64,000 nucleotides of DNA from Flavobacterium paronense. GTDB taxonomy: Bacteria > Bacteroidota > Bacteroidia > Flavobacteriales > Flavobacteriaceae. The stretch covers positions 248,001 to 312,000 of the forward strand of contig NZ_JAUFQN010000019.1 of the NCBI RefSeq assembly GCF_030409795.1. Reading direction: 5' to 3'. Shown here one piece after another: positions 19,257 through 29,094 of this stretch. Each line of letters begins with the position of its first letter. Within the stretch, counting starts at the first letter, position 1. The notes beneath the pieces are model-generated. The model saw only the letters and a list, made by a program, of their open reading frames with translations, searched no databases and was not told the origin of the DNA. The position numbers and the translations under genes were made by a program.

Positions 19257-20087
19257 ATGAAAATAGTAAAGCATTCTGGAAGTGTTGTTGAGTTTAATCG
19301 AGACAAACTTAAAAGTTCTTTATTAAAATCGGGTGCAAGTTCATTAGTTGTTGAAGATATTTTAAAAGCTATAGACCATGAAATTTACGAAGGAATTACT
19401 ACTAAAAAAATCTACAAACTAGCTTTTGGTTTACTCAAAAAATCTTCTAACTCCATAGCAGCAAGATACAATTTGAGAGATGCTATTCAAATGCTTGGCC
19501 CAACAGGTTTTTTCTTTGAAAAATTCATCTCAAGGCTTTTTGTAACGGAAGGCTATACCACAACAACGAATTTTTTTTTGCAGGGCAAATGTGTTTCACA
19601 CGAAGTAGATGTTCTAATTAAAAAAAATGATTTTGTTGAAATGATTGAATGTAAGTTCCATCCCAGAAGAGAAACTAATTCAGACGTGAAAGTTCCTATG
19701 TATATACTTTCAAGATTTAATGATTTAAAAGACAGAAGTCATCCTATTTTTACTAAAAGCGATAAAATTTCAAACTGTTGGATTGTAACCAATAACCGGT
19801 TTACTTCTGACGCTATGGATTTTGCCAATTGCTCCGGACTAAAACTTATGAGCTGGGATTATCCACCTAAATTTTGTTTACGAAAAAAAATTGATGAAGA
19901 TCAATTGTATCCAATTACTTGTTTAACGACTTTGACTATTGCCGAAAAAGACAAATTAATGGTGTCAGATATTATTTTGGCGCAGGAAATTATTGATAAA
20001 TTAGAAATTCTGGAAAAAATCGGACTTAGCCCAATCAGAATAAAAAATGTGATTAAAGAAGCTTCAGAACTGTGTAAATATTTGTAA
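19257..20087 (+). CDS. ATP-cone domain fused to a PD-(D/E)XK (Mrr-like) nuclease domain
   Basis: Cytoplasmic, 276 residues from the ATG at 19257; the TTG three codons earlier sits in the promoter. The first 80 residues resemble an ATP cone, the nucleotide-sensing domain of ribonucleotide reductases and NrdR (KIVKHSGSVVEFNRDKLKSS, then a helical bundle). Residues about 85-200 look like an endonuclease core: FEKFISRLFVTEGY, HEVDVLI with Asp 118, and EMIECKFH with the E-x-K pair (about 131/133). A further helical C-terminus ends the protein. One base separates its stop from the MBL gene, so they are almost certainly co-transcribed. Target unknown; DNA or RNA cleavage under nucleotide control is inference. 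Confidence 0.8.
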   Translation: MKIVKHSGSVVEFNRDKLKSSLLKSGASSLVVEDILKAIDHEIYEGITTKKIYKLAFGLLKKSSNSIAARYNLRDAIQMLGPTGFFFEKFISRLFVTEGYTTTTNFFLQGKCVSHEVDVLIKKNDFVEMIECKFHPRRETNSDVKVPMYILSRFNDLKDRSHPIFTKSDKISNCWIVTNNRFTSDAMDFANCSGLKLMSWDYPPKFCLRKKIDEDQLYPITCLTTLTIAEKDKLMVSDIILAQEIIDKLEILEKIGLSPIRIKNVIKEASELCKYL

Positions 20088-20088
20088 T

Positions 20089-21444
20089 ATGAAAATTAAA
20101 TTTCTTGGCGGAGCAGGAACGGTTACAGGTTCGAAAACCTTAATCGAAAGCAACGGAATCAGAATTTTAATTGATTGCGGGCAATTTCAAGGGATAAAAC
20201 CCTTGCGTGAATTAAATTGGGAACCCTTGCCGATTTTGCCTAATACGATTGATTTTGTTTTGCTGACGCACGGACACTTAGATCATTGTGGTTGGTTGCC
20301 AAGATTAGTCAATCAGGGCTTTGCGGGGAAAATATACTGTACAAGTCCAACGGCTTCTGTTGCCAAATTAATTTTGTTAGATAGCGCTAGAATTCAGGAA
20401 GAAGAAGCCAATATAGCCAACAGGGAACATTATTCCAAGCATGAAAAAGCAGAACCTTTGTATAATGTTCAACAAGCTCAGGAAGTCTTTCCGTTATTAA
20501 AAGTTATAAAACCTAATGAAGGAGTGCCTCTTGACGCAGAAATATCGGCAGTTTTTAGAAATGCCGGGCACATAATTGGCGCTTGTTCTATTGAGCTCAA
20601 ATTAGAAGGAAAAACACTCGTTTTTTCTGGCGACATTGGTCGGGATAATGATATGCTGATGTACCCGCCGGTTAAACCCAAAGAAGCGGATTATGTTTTT
20701 TTAGAGAGTACTTATGGCAATCGAATTCATCCTAATGAAGACGTCAAATTACTGCTGGAAACCTATATCAACAATACTTATCAAAATGGCGGGACAATCA
20801 TAATCCCTAGTTTTGCTGTAGAACGAGCCCAAACCATTATGTATTTGATTTGGAAATTAAAAGAAGAGGATAGAATTCCGGATATTCCATATATAATCGA
20901 TACTCCGATGGGAATTAGTGTTTTGGATGTTTTTACAAACAATAAAAGTTGGCACAAATTGTCAGAGGAAGAGTGTGTTAAAATGTGTCAAATATTTACG
21001 ATTAATTCAGAATACCAGGAAACAATAAATTCAATTTTTGATAAACGACCAAAAGTTGTAATTGCAGCAAGCGGAATGATTACTGGTGGAAGAGTTCTAA
21101 GTTATTTAGAAGAATATATCGGATTGCCTGAAACTACGGTAATTATTGTGGGTTATCAAGGAGAAGGAACTCGAGGCAGAAAGCTTTTAGAAGGAGCAAC
21201 TGAGATAAAAATTCACGGTAAATATTATCCGGTTTTAGCTAAAATTCTTGAAATAGAAGGATTGTCAGCACATGGCGACCAAAATGATTTGCTCAATTGG
21301 TTGTCAGAATTAAAAAGCAAACCCAAAAAAGTATTTTTGGTTCATGGTGAGAATCAACCAGCTGATGAATTGCGTAGTAAGATTCAGGAAAAGTATGGTT
21401 TTGATTGTTCAGTTCCTTTGATGGGTCAAGAGTTTGAGCTTTAA
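20089..21444 (+). CDS. Metallo-beta-lactamase fold, beta-CASP RNA-processing-type hydrolase
   Basis: A protein of 451 residues of the CPSF73/TTHA0252-like group, zinc-dependent ribonucleases. The metal site is intact: THGHLDHCGWL (H61, H63, D65, H66), NAGHIIGACS, FSGDIG, and the late EGLSAHGDQNDL and FLVHGEN histidines. The beta-CASP insert shows VFLESTYGNR, IPSFAVERAQTIMYL and IAASGMITGGRVLSYL. The ATG follows the ATP-cone nuclease stop by one base. The family implies RNA cleavage; the link to the upstream nuclease is from gene order only. Confidence 0.9.
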   Translation: MKIKFLGGAGTVTGSKTLIESNGIRILIDCGQFQGIKPLRELNWEPLPILPNTIDFVLLTHGHLDHCGWLPRLVNQGFAGKIYCTSPTASVAKLILLDSARIQEEEANIANREHYSKHEKAEPLYNVQQAQEVFPLLKVIKPNEGVPLDAEISAVFRNAGHIIGACSIELKLEGKTLVFSGDIGRDNDMLMYPPVKPKEADYVFLESTYGNRIHPNEDVKLLLETYINNTYQNGGTIIIPSFAVERAQTIMYLIWKLKEEDRIPDIPYIIDTPMGISVLDVFTNNKSWHKLSEEECVKMCQIFTINSEYQETINSIFDKRPKVVIAASGMITGGRVLSYLEEYIGLPETTVIIVGYQGEGTRGRKLLEGATEIKIHGKYYPVLAKILEIEGLSAHGDQNDLLNWLSELKSKPKKVFLVHGENQPADELRSKIQEKYGFDCSVPLMGQEFEL

Positions 21445-21497
21445 AGTTTTAATATGATTTTAAGTTTTACTAATTTGATTTTTATTAGCTTTGCACT

Positions 21498-21899
21498 ATG
21501 ATTTTGAAAAAACAAATAAGCATTTTTCTAACGTTTTTCCTTTTGATTTCCAATTTAGGGTTGGCGTTCAACGTGCATTATTGTGACGATAAAATTGAGT
21601 CAGTTTCTCTAAGTACCGTTTCTACTTCAAGCGATACTATAGACAGTTGTTGTGGCGTAGTTGAAAAAAACTCAAATTGTTGCAAAAATAAAATCATAAA
21701 ATCTGAGGCCAAATCAGACCAAATTATAGTTAAATCGGTTTCCTTTGATGCTGATTTCATTCAAGTTTATAATGATTGGAAACCTTTATTTTTTTCTGAT
21801 AATTTCAATTTTAAAACTAGAGATAATCTTACTTATTATTGCGATGCCCATGCGCCGCCTTTATATCTCTTGTACAGCCAATATACCTTTTACTCCTGA
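21498..21899 (+). CDS. HYC/CC/PP-motif secreted Cys-rich protein
   Basis: Small exported protein (133 residues) with a hydrophobic leader to about residue 23. Motifs in order are HYC (27-29), two Cys pairs CC (51-52 and 61-62), Cys 115 and APP (119-121). This set is found in a family encoded next to metal-related TonB receptors in Bacteroidota. The many Cys and His residues suggest metal binding in the periplasm; copper is likely but not shown. It is 51 bases upstream of the TonB-dependent receptor gene. A TAGCTTTG sequence (21486-21493) just before the ATG could be the promoter -7 element. Confidence 0.82.
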   Translation: MILKKQISIFLTFFLLISNLGLAFNVHYCDDKIESVSLSTVSTSSDTIDSCCGVVEKNSNCCKNKIIKSEAKSDQIIVKSVSFDADFIQVYNDWKPLFFSDNFNFKTRDNLTYYCDAHAPPLYLLYSQYTFYS

Positions 21900-21950
21900 T
21901 TTTAGTATTCGATAAGTAGTCACTTAATCACGAATATTAAAATTTAAAAA

Positions 21951-23972
21951 ATGAAAAAAACAATCTTGTTGCTAACATTGTTGGTTTCAGCCGTAACCTT
22001 TTCACAAGAAGACATCAAAAAAGATACTTTAAAAACGGTAAAAGTTCAGGCCAACAAAAGGGGACTTAAAAAATCGATTTATGGCACAGCCAATTCAACA
22101 TTGGTAACCAGTAAAGAATTACTCAAAGCAGCATGCTGTAATCTGGCAGAAAGTTTTGAGACAAATCCTTCCATTGACGTCAATTTTTCGGATGCGTTAA
22201 CAGGAACCAAACAAATAAAAATGCTAGGTTTGACAAGTCCATATATTATGATTACCGAAGAAAATATTCCTTCAGTTCGTGGTGCTTCGCAAGCTTATGG
22301 ATTGTCATTTACCCCCGGAACTTGGGTTCAAAGTATTCAAATTAATAAAGGCGCTGGTAGTGTTGTTAATGGTTTTGAAAGTATTTCGGGACAAATTAAC
22401 ACCGAGTTAATAAAACCACTGAAAGATATTCCGTTTTTTCTGAATGCCTACGGTTCTTCTGATTCTCGTTTTGAATTGAATACACATTTCAACAAAAAAT
22501 TGACCGATTATTGGGCAACGAGTCTATTTGTACACGGAAATGCCCGAGTTGCTAAAAATGACATGAACAATGATGGTTTTCTCGATAATCCGTTGGGAAA
22601 ACAATTCAACATCGCTAATCGTTGGCAATATTCTAATCCGGAAAAAGGTATGGTTTCATTCATCAATTTTCGCTATATGAATGATAAAAAGCAAACAGGC
22701 GAACTTGAGTTTAATTCAAATAGAGACCGATTGACAACCAATTATTGGGGTTCAGAAATCAATACAGAACGATTTGATTTTTCTTCCAAAGTTGGTTATG
22801 TATGGAAAGATATACCATACCAAAGTATCGGATTTCAAAATGCTTTTAGCAATCACAATCAGGAATCATATTTTGGTTTAAACCAATACAACATCAAACA
22901 GCAAAGCTATTATTCGAACCTGATTTTCAATTCGATTATCAGCAATACCATGCATAAGTTTGCTACGGGATTGAACTTCACCTATGATAAATACTCGGAG
23001 TTTGTTAACCTTTCTGATGTTAGCCGAATTGACAATTCTGTTGGATCGTTCTTTGAGTATACTTATGATGATGGCGATAAATTTAGCTACATACTTGGCG
23101 GACGATTAGATTATCACAATAGATTAGGAGTATTCTTCACACCAAGACTTCATGTGAAATACAATCCTTGGGAAAAAGCGGTGATTAGATTTTCTGCCGG
23201 AAGAGGAAAACGTGCCGCAAATATTTTTGCCGAAAACCAGAACCTTTTCGCCAGTTCAAGAACGTTTTCTATTTTGGATACTAATGGGAAAGTGTATGGT
23301 TTAGACCCTGAAATTGCATGGAATTATGGAATTAGTTTTACGCAAAACTTTATTCTTTTTGGCAAAAGTGCCGATGTGACTTTAGATTTATATCGAACTG
23401 ATTTTCAAAATCAAGCAGTTGTTGATGTAATGAATTCTCCGCAACAGGTTTTGTTCTATAACTTAAAAGGAAAATCATTTGCCAATAGTTTGCAGCTTGA
23501 TTTCAATTTAGAAATTATCAAACATTTGAATTTAAGAACAGCTTATAAATATTACGACATTTCGACCGATTATCTTTCGGGAAGTTTTCAAAGACCGTTG
23601 CAGGCGAAGCATCGTTTCTTTGGAAATTTAGAATATGAAACACACATTGTAGAAAAAGGAAAACAATGGAAATTTGATTACACTTTCAATTGGTTAGGAA
23701 AGCAACAATTGCCCAACACAGCTAGTAATCCGACACAAGACAGATTGCCTGAGTTTTCACCTTCATTTGGTGTGATGAATGCACAAATTACCCGAACTTT
23801 TTCGAATACCTTTGAAATGTATATAGGTGGAGAAAACATTGGGAATTACCGTCAGAACAAAGCTATTTTGGGTTCGGAGAATCCTTTTGGACCGAATTTT
23901 GACACGTCCATTGTTTATGCTCCTGTTTTTGGTCAGATGTATTACGCAGGATTACGATTTAAAATGAAATAA
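21951..23972 (+). CDS. TonB-dependent outer-membrane receptor (metal-associated)
   Basis: Outer-membrane transporter of 673 residues with a signal peptide to about residue 18. A short N-terminal segment with the TonB-box-like LKTVKVQANKR leads straight into the plug; the carboxypeptidase-like domain common in SusC-type receptors is absent. The plug carries a Cys pair (AACCNLAESFE, 62-63) and IKMLGLTSPYIMITEENIP. The barrel ends MYYAGLRFKM. The flanking genes encode a Cys-rich periplasmic protein and an HMA-domain protein, so the cargo is probably a metal such as copper; this is inferred from context. Confidence 0.9.
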   Translation: MKKTILLLTLLVSAVTFSQEDIKKDTLKTVKVQANKRGLKKSIYGTANSTLVTSKELLKAACCNLAESFETNPSIDVNFSDALTGTKQIKMLGLTSPYIMITEENIPSVRGASQAYGLSFTPGTWVQSIQINKGAGSVVNGFESISGQINTELIKPLKDIPFFLNAYGSSDSRFELNTHFNKKLTDYWATSLFVHGNARVAKNDMNNDGFLDNPLGKQFNIANRWQYSNPEKGMVSFINFRYMNDKKQTGELEFNSNRDRLTTNYWGSEINTERFDFSSKVGYVWKDIPYQSIGFQNAFSNHNQESYFGLNQYNIKQQSYYSNLIFNSIISNTMHKFATGLNFTYDKYSEFVNLSDVSRIDNSVGSFFEYTYDDGDKFSYILGGRLDYHNRLGVFFTPRLHVKYNPWEKAVIRFSAGRGKRAANIFAENQNLFASSRTFSILDTNGKVYGLDPEIAWNYGISFTQNFILFGKSADVTLDLYRTDFQNQAVVDVMNSPQQVLFYNLKGKSFANSLQLDFNLEIIKHLNLRTAYKYYDISTDYLSGSFQRPLQAKHRFFGNLEYETHIVEKGKQWKFDYTFNWLGKQQLPNTASNPTQDRLPEFSPSFGVMNAQITRTFSNTFEMYIGGENIGNYRQNKAILGSENPFGPNFDTSIVYAPVFGQMYYAGLRFKMK

Positions 23973-24024
23973 AAGACAATATCAATTACAATATTAAAAT
24001 ATAATAACAATTAAAAACAAAGAA

Positions 24025-24366
24025 ATGAAAAATACAATTTTAGGAATGATGTTACTGTTTGTAGCCTTTTCAACTCAAGCTCAAGAGAAAAAAAGCAAAA
24101 ATGCCAAATACGAATTTGAAGTAAATGGTAATTGTGAACAATGTCAAAAGCGAATTCAGAAAGCAGCATTTTCTGTTCCTGGCGTAAAAAGTGCCGAATG
24201 GAATATAGATGATCACATGCTGCATCTAATTATCAATGAAGAAAAATGTTCGCTACTAGATGTAAAAAAAGCGGTTGCAAAAGCGGGTCATGACACCGAT
24301 GAACAAAAAGCAACAAGTGAAGTTTATAAAAAGCTTCCCGGGTGTTGTCAGTATGACAGAAAATAA
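24025..24366 (+). CDS. Periplasmic heavy-metal-associated (HMA) domain protein
   Basis: Exported protein of 113 residues: signal peptide about 1-20, then one ferredoxin-like HMA domain with the metal-binding CxxC in NGNCEQCQKRI (Cys 37 and 40). A further CC pair lies near the C-terminus (LPGCCQYDRK), outside the usual fold. HMA domains bind Cu(I) or similar ions. It follows the TonB receptor by 52 bases and is closed by a terminator, so it is the last gene of the metal set. Confidence 0.9.
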   Translation: MKNTILGMMLLFVAFSTQAQEKKSKNAKYEFEVNGNCEQCQKRIQKAAFSVPGVKSAEWNIDDHMLHLIINEEKCSLLDVKKAVAKAGHDTDEQKATSEVYKKLPGCCQYDRK

Positions 24367-24373
24367 TTTTAAG

Positions 24374-24402
24374 AACTCCTTAATTTTAAGGAGTTTTTTT
24401 AT
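24374..24402 (+). terminator. Terminator of the metal cluster
   Basis: AACTCCTTAA (24374-24383) and TTAAGGAGTT (24386-24395) form a 10-bp stem, followed by a T-run. It starts eight bases after the HMA gene stop. Confidence 0.85.
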
Positions 24403-24490
24403 GCTTGTTTTTGAAAGAAAAAGAATTGAAAAGAAAGGGCAATGTCGCTACTTCAAAATTTTGATATGGTAAAACATTAGTTATCGATAT

Positions 24491-24542
24491 GTGAAAAATA
24501 GCAATTATCTTAAAAAAAAGGACTATTTTCACGCTCGATTTT
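24491..24542. promoter_or_regulatory. Inverted repeat upstream of the DedA gene
   Basis: GTGAAAAATAG (24491-24501) and CTATTTTCAC (24533-24542) are inverted copies with a one-base length difference, 31 bases apart and 23 bases before the DedA start. It may be an operator or a leader stem; nothing more is visible. Confidence 0.4.
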
Positions 24543-24564
24543 ATATACTTAAATTTTTTACTCT

Positions 24565-25248
24565 ATGAGTAGTTTCGACTGGACACAATTAATAAATCCC
24601 GAGTTTTATATCACTATGACAATTGGTGGTGTGAAAATTGGGCTATGGATCGTATTGTTTATTGTTTTTGCTGAAACTGGTTTGTTTGCCGGTTTTTTTC
24701 TTCCGGGCGATAGTTTGCTTTTTTTAGCTGGAATTTATAGTCGTGATTTAATTGAAAACTTTACTTTTATAGAAAGTGATATCGTTAATGTTACTTTGTT
24801 GTCGACATTGGTAGCTGTTGCAGGAATTCTTGGAAATATGATGGGATATTGGTTTGGCGCTAAAAGTGGTTATTATTTATATAAAAAAGAAGATAGTTTT
24901 TGGTTTAAGAAAAAATATTTAATTCAATCCAAAGATTTTTTTGAAAGATTTGGTGGTAAAGCTATAATTTTTGCGCGTTTTTTACCTATAGTCAGAACAT
25001 TTGCTCCTATTGTAGCCGGAATTGTTACCATGGATAAAAAGAAGTTTATGTTTTACAATATCATAAGCTCGTTTCTTTGGTCGTTCATTTTAATTTTCTC
25101 AGGGCATTATCTTTATGGAATGTTTTTGGAGAAGTTTGATATTGATTTGAAACATCATATCGAAAAAATTGTAATTGGAATTATTTTAATTTCCACTTTC
25201 CCAGTCTTTTTGAAGATGATTAAAAAAACACCAAAACAAGAAGAATAA
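24565..25248 (+). CDS. DedA/SNARE-associated family membrane protein
   Basis: Inner-membrane protein of 227 residues with about five hydrophobic segments. Family signatures are ETGLFAGFFLPGDSLLFLAG, GNMMGYWFGAKSGYYLY and the reentrant-region motif FGGKAIIFARFLPIVRTFAPIVAG with its key arginines, followed by FYNIISSFLWS. DedA proteins are proposed to flip or recycle lipid carriers such as undecaprenyl phosphate or phospholipids. The gene stands alone and shares a bidirectional terminator with groEL. Confidence 0.93.
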   Translation: MSSFDWTQLINPEFYITMTIGGVKIGLWIVLFIVFAETGLFAGFFLPGDSLLFLAGIYSRDLIENFTFIESDIVNVTLLSTLVAVAGILGNMMGYWFGAKSGYYLYKKEDSFWFKKKYLIQSKDFFERFGGKAIIFARFLPIVRTFAPIVAGIVTMDKKKFMFYNIISSFLWSFILIFSGHYLYGMFLEKFDIDLKHHIEKIVIGIILISTFPVFLKMIKKTPKQEE

Positions 25249-25281
25249 AAAAAACGTCCCGATAAATTCGAGACGTTTTTT
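25249..25281. terminator. Bidirectional terminator between dedA and groEL
   Basis: AAAAAACGTC (25249-25258) pairs with GACGTTTTTT (25272-25281). The stem has A/T runs on both sides and lies between convergent genes. Confidence 0.88.
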
Positions 25282-25300
25282 AAATAATCTATACTCACTA

Positions 25301-26956
<1,656 letters not shown>

Positions 26957-26974
26957 TTAATACTCAAATCTTAA

Positions 26975-27250
26975 TTAGATAATTGCTAAGATGTCGTCTT
27001 CACGCATAATTAGGTAATCTTTTCCGTTGAACTTTAAATCAGTTCCAGCGTATTTTCCGTAAAGAACAACATCGCCAACTTTAACGGTTAATGGTTCGTC
27101 TTTTTTACCATTTCCAACAGCTACAACAGTTCCTTTTTGTGGTTTTTCTTTTGCCGTATCTGGAATAATGATTCCGGAAGCTGTTTGAGTTTCAGCGGCG
27201 GCAGGTTCAATAATTACTCTGTCTGAAAGGGGTTTAATATTTAATGCCAT
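26975..27250 (-). CDS. groES: GroES co-chaperonin (10 kDa)
   Basis: Lid of the GroEL chamber, 91 residues. Seen are [16 protein letters not shown], the mobile loop [19 protein letters not shown], and [15 protein letters not shown]...[13 protein letters not shown]. No CIRCE element is found upstream. The 5' region shows TGGCAC 50 bases before the ATG on the minus strand, only partly like a -24/-12 promoter. Confidence 0.98.
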   Translation of the reverse strand: MALNIKPLSDRVIIEPAAAETQTASGIIIPDTAKEKPQKGTVVAVGNGKKDEPLTVKVGDVVLYGKYAGTDLKFNGKDYLIMREDDILAII

Positions 27251-27329
27251 AATTATTTATTTTTTATTTTAATAGTGTGTTTCGGGTCTTTCAGAAATTG
27301 TGCCATGTCTTTAAAACGGACATTTTTTC

Positions 27330-27362
27330 TAAAAAAAATGCCAGCATGTCAGTGCTGGCATT
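27330..27362 (-). terminator. Terminator of secG
   Basis: On the minus strand AATGCCAGCA pairs with TGCTGGCATT around six bases and is followed by T8. It separates secG from groES. Confidence 0.88.
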
Positions 27363-27380
27363 GTATATTTTTTATGCTAA

Positions 27381-27713
27381 TTATTTTTTTGGAGTCTCCA
27401 CTGGTTTAGCTGGAGTAGTAGTTGTGTTTTTTGGCGCAATATTTTCTTTTTCGTCTACAATTTTTGAATTAGAATCGCTCAAGCTTCCTGAGAAACTTAA
27501 GCTTGATAATAAAATCAAAACGATTAATATTGTTGCTAATGTCCAAGTACTTTTATCTAAAAAGTCAGTTGTTTTTTGTACACCACCCATTTGAGTTGAA
27601 CCTCCTAATGAAGAGGATAAACCACCACCTTTAGGATTTTGTACCATAATTACTATGATCAATAAAAAACAAACTATTGTTATTAATACTAAAAAGATTG
27701 AAAATGTGCTCAT
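27381..27713 (-). CDS. secG: SecG, preprotein translocase subunit
   Basis: Small inner-membrane protein of the Sec translocon, 110 residues with two helices (about 5-25 and 58-78). Between them is the conserved cytoplasmic stretch MVQNPKGGGLSSSLGG. The tail is Lys/Pro/Thr-rich. It starts three bases after the stop of the TPR-like gene, so it is the last gene of the lptE-TPR-secG string. Confidence 0.93.
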   Translation of the reverse strand: MSTFSIFLVLITIVCFLLIIVIMVQNPKGGGLSSSLGGSTQMGGVQKTTDFLDKSTWTLATILIVLILLSSLSFSGSLSDSNSKIVDEKENIAPKNTTTTPAKPVETPKK

Positions 27714-27716
27714 TAC

Positions 27717-28532
27717 TTACTTATTATTTTGTTGTAAAATTTTAATATCCGAAATTCGGTTTGCAAAGAAACTACTTTTTTCTGGATATTTCAAAATTAA
27801 TATTTCATAGGCTTGAATTGCTTTTGAATATTTTTTTTGTTCCAAATAAACCCTAGCTAAAGTTTCCGTCATTAAATAGGAAGTGTCTTCGGGAACGACT
27901 TCTATTGTTGGAACTACTGCGTCTTTTGCTATTGGAGTTATCTTCGGATTGTTTTCTATAAACTTGTCAATTAAATCTAATTTTTTCTTTTTATCATCAA
28001 AAAATGAAGGTTTGCTTTCTTCTCTGACAATTGGTTTTAGTCGTGACAATTGCAACCATTCTTGAAAGGAATGTTTCTCGTTTTTAGAAAATTCTAATGG
28101 TTTTCCAATGGCTAATTTTTCTTCGACTTTTTGTTCTTCTGTGGTTGTTGCTTCTTTGATAGAAGTTAAAATCGATTGTTCTAAAGCATCAACAAAGGGA
28201 TGATTGGCTTCCACAATGATATGTTCGCTTCCAATGACACTCATGTTCATTAACTCTTCTAGTTTCTTTTCATACAAACCTTTTTGTACCGAAACAAAAG
28301 AGTCAGAAGTGATAAAGTCGAATAAAATACTTCTGTCATTAGTATAAGCAGCAGAAACTTTCAGGGCATAATTATAATTAAAACTATCCTGATTATACAG
28401 ATGCTTTAACTTCAATATACGAGCACTTTGAAAATAGGGGAAAGCATTTAAGACATTGTCTAATGTTTCAGCATATCTATCATTAATAGCATCAGGTTTG
28501 TTTAGTAAATATGTATAATCTGTTAAGTTCAT
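27717..28532 (-). CDS. TPR-like protein between lptE and secG
   Basis: A protein of 271 residues, soluble, without signal peptide. I choose the ATG at 28532 (MNLTDYTYLLNKPDAI), four bases past the lptE stop; the longer frame to 28559 overlaps lptE. The N-terminal half is helical. The middle is charged and low in complexity. The last 45 residues form a clear TPR unit (ETLARVYLEQKKYSKAIQAYEILILKYPEKSS). The order lptE / this gene / secG is usual in Flavobacteriia. Exact role unknown; a scaffold in envelope biogenesis is plausible. Confidence 0.82.
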   Translation of the reverse strand: MNLTDYTYLLNKPDAINDRYAETLDNVLNAFPYFQSARILKLKHLYNQDSFNYNYALKVSAAYTNDRSILFDFITSDSFVSVQKGLYEKKLEELMNMSVIGSEHIIVEANHPFVDALEQSILTSIKEATTTEEQKVEEKLAIGKPLEFSKNEKHSFQEWLQLSRLKPIVREESKPSFFDDKKKKLDLIDKFIENNPKITPIAKDAVVPTIEVVPEDTSYLMTETLARVYLEQKKYSKAIQAYEILILKYPEKSSFFANRISDIKILQQNNK

Positions 28533-28536
28533 CAAG

Positions 28537-29040
28537 TTACCATTTGGCCAAAGACTCATTAAAAATGTCTTGCGTTATACGCTCAAAAATCTCATCAATA
28601 TAACCATTTAATACAGAACCCGTTGGAAGTGTACTTCCTTCATAATCTCTGTAAAACGAAAAGCGTTTCTCAAAATTATCAGCTTCTTTATTTTTATTGC
28701 TAAAACGAACATTAACAGAAATCGTCAATCTGCTTTGAGCAGCACTTTGATCAGCAGTGGCTTGCATTGGCGTTGTTCTATACTCCACAATTTCTCCTTC
28801 ATAGAGTAAATCGCCATTCGAATTCGTCAAATTCAAATTGGTTTGGTTTTGAATAATTTCCTGAAGTTTTATCGTAAATGTTCTTTCAATACCAGGTTCA
28901 ATTAATTCAGCATTATTCTGAAAATAATTCACTTGAAATGTTTTGGCATCAATTTTCCCTGTTCCGGTAAAGTTATAAACGGAACAACTGTTAATGCTGA
29001 CGGCAAGGATGAAAATAGAAAGTATTTTTAAAAACTTCAT
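28537..29040 (-). CDS. lptE: LptE-like LPS assembly lipoprotein
   Basis: Outer-membrane lipoprotein of 167 residues that would plug and support LptD. The lipobox is INSCSVY with Cys at 19. The body has the LptE pattern for Bacteroidota: YNFTGTGKIDAKTFQVNYFQNNA at the start, then LTISVNVRFSNK, FEKRFSFYRDYEG and IFERITQDIFNESLAKW at the end. It precedes the TPR gene and secG closely. The annotation is secure at family level; LptD is not in the window. Confidence 0.88.
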   Translation of the reverse strand: MKFLKILSIFILAVSINSCSVYNFTGTGKIDAKTFQVNYFQNNAELIEPGIERTFTIKLQEIIQNQTNLNLTNSNGDLLYEGEIVEYRTTPMQATADQSAAQSRLTISVNVRFSNKNKEADNFEKRFSFYRDYEGSTLPTGSVLNGYIDEIFERITQDIFNESLAKW

Positions 29041-29094
29041 GGTAACAATTAAAGACCGCTAAAGTAATTCTTTATTTTGAAATATGGAAGGACA

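Noticed and set aside
27251-27330. CIRCE element before groES
   Set aside because: No TTAGCACTC-N9-GAGTGCTAA-like inverted repeat is present.
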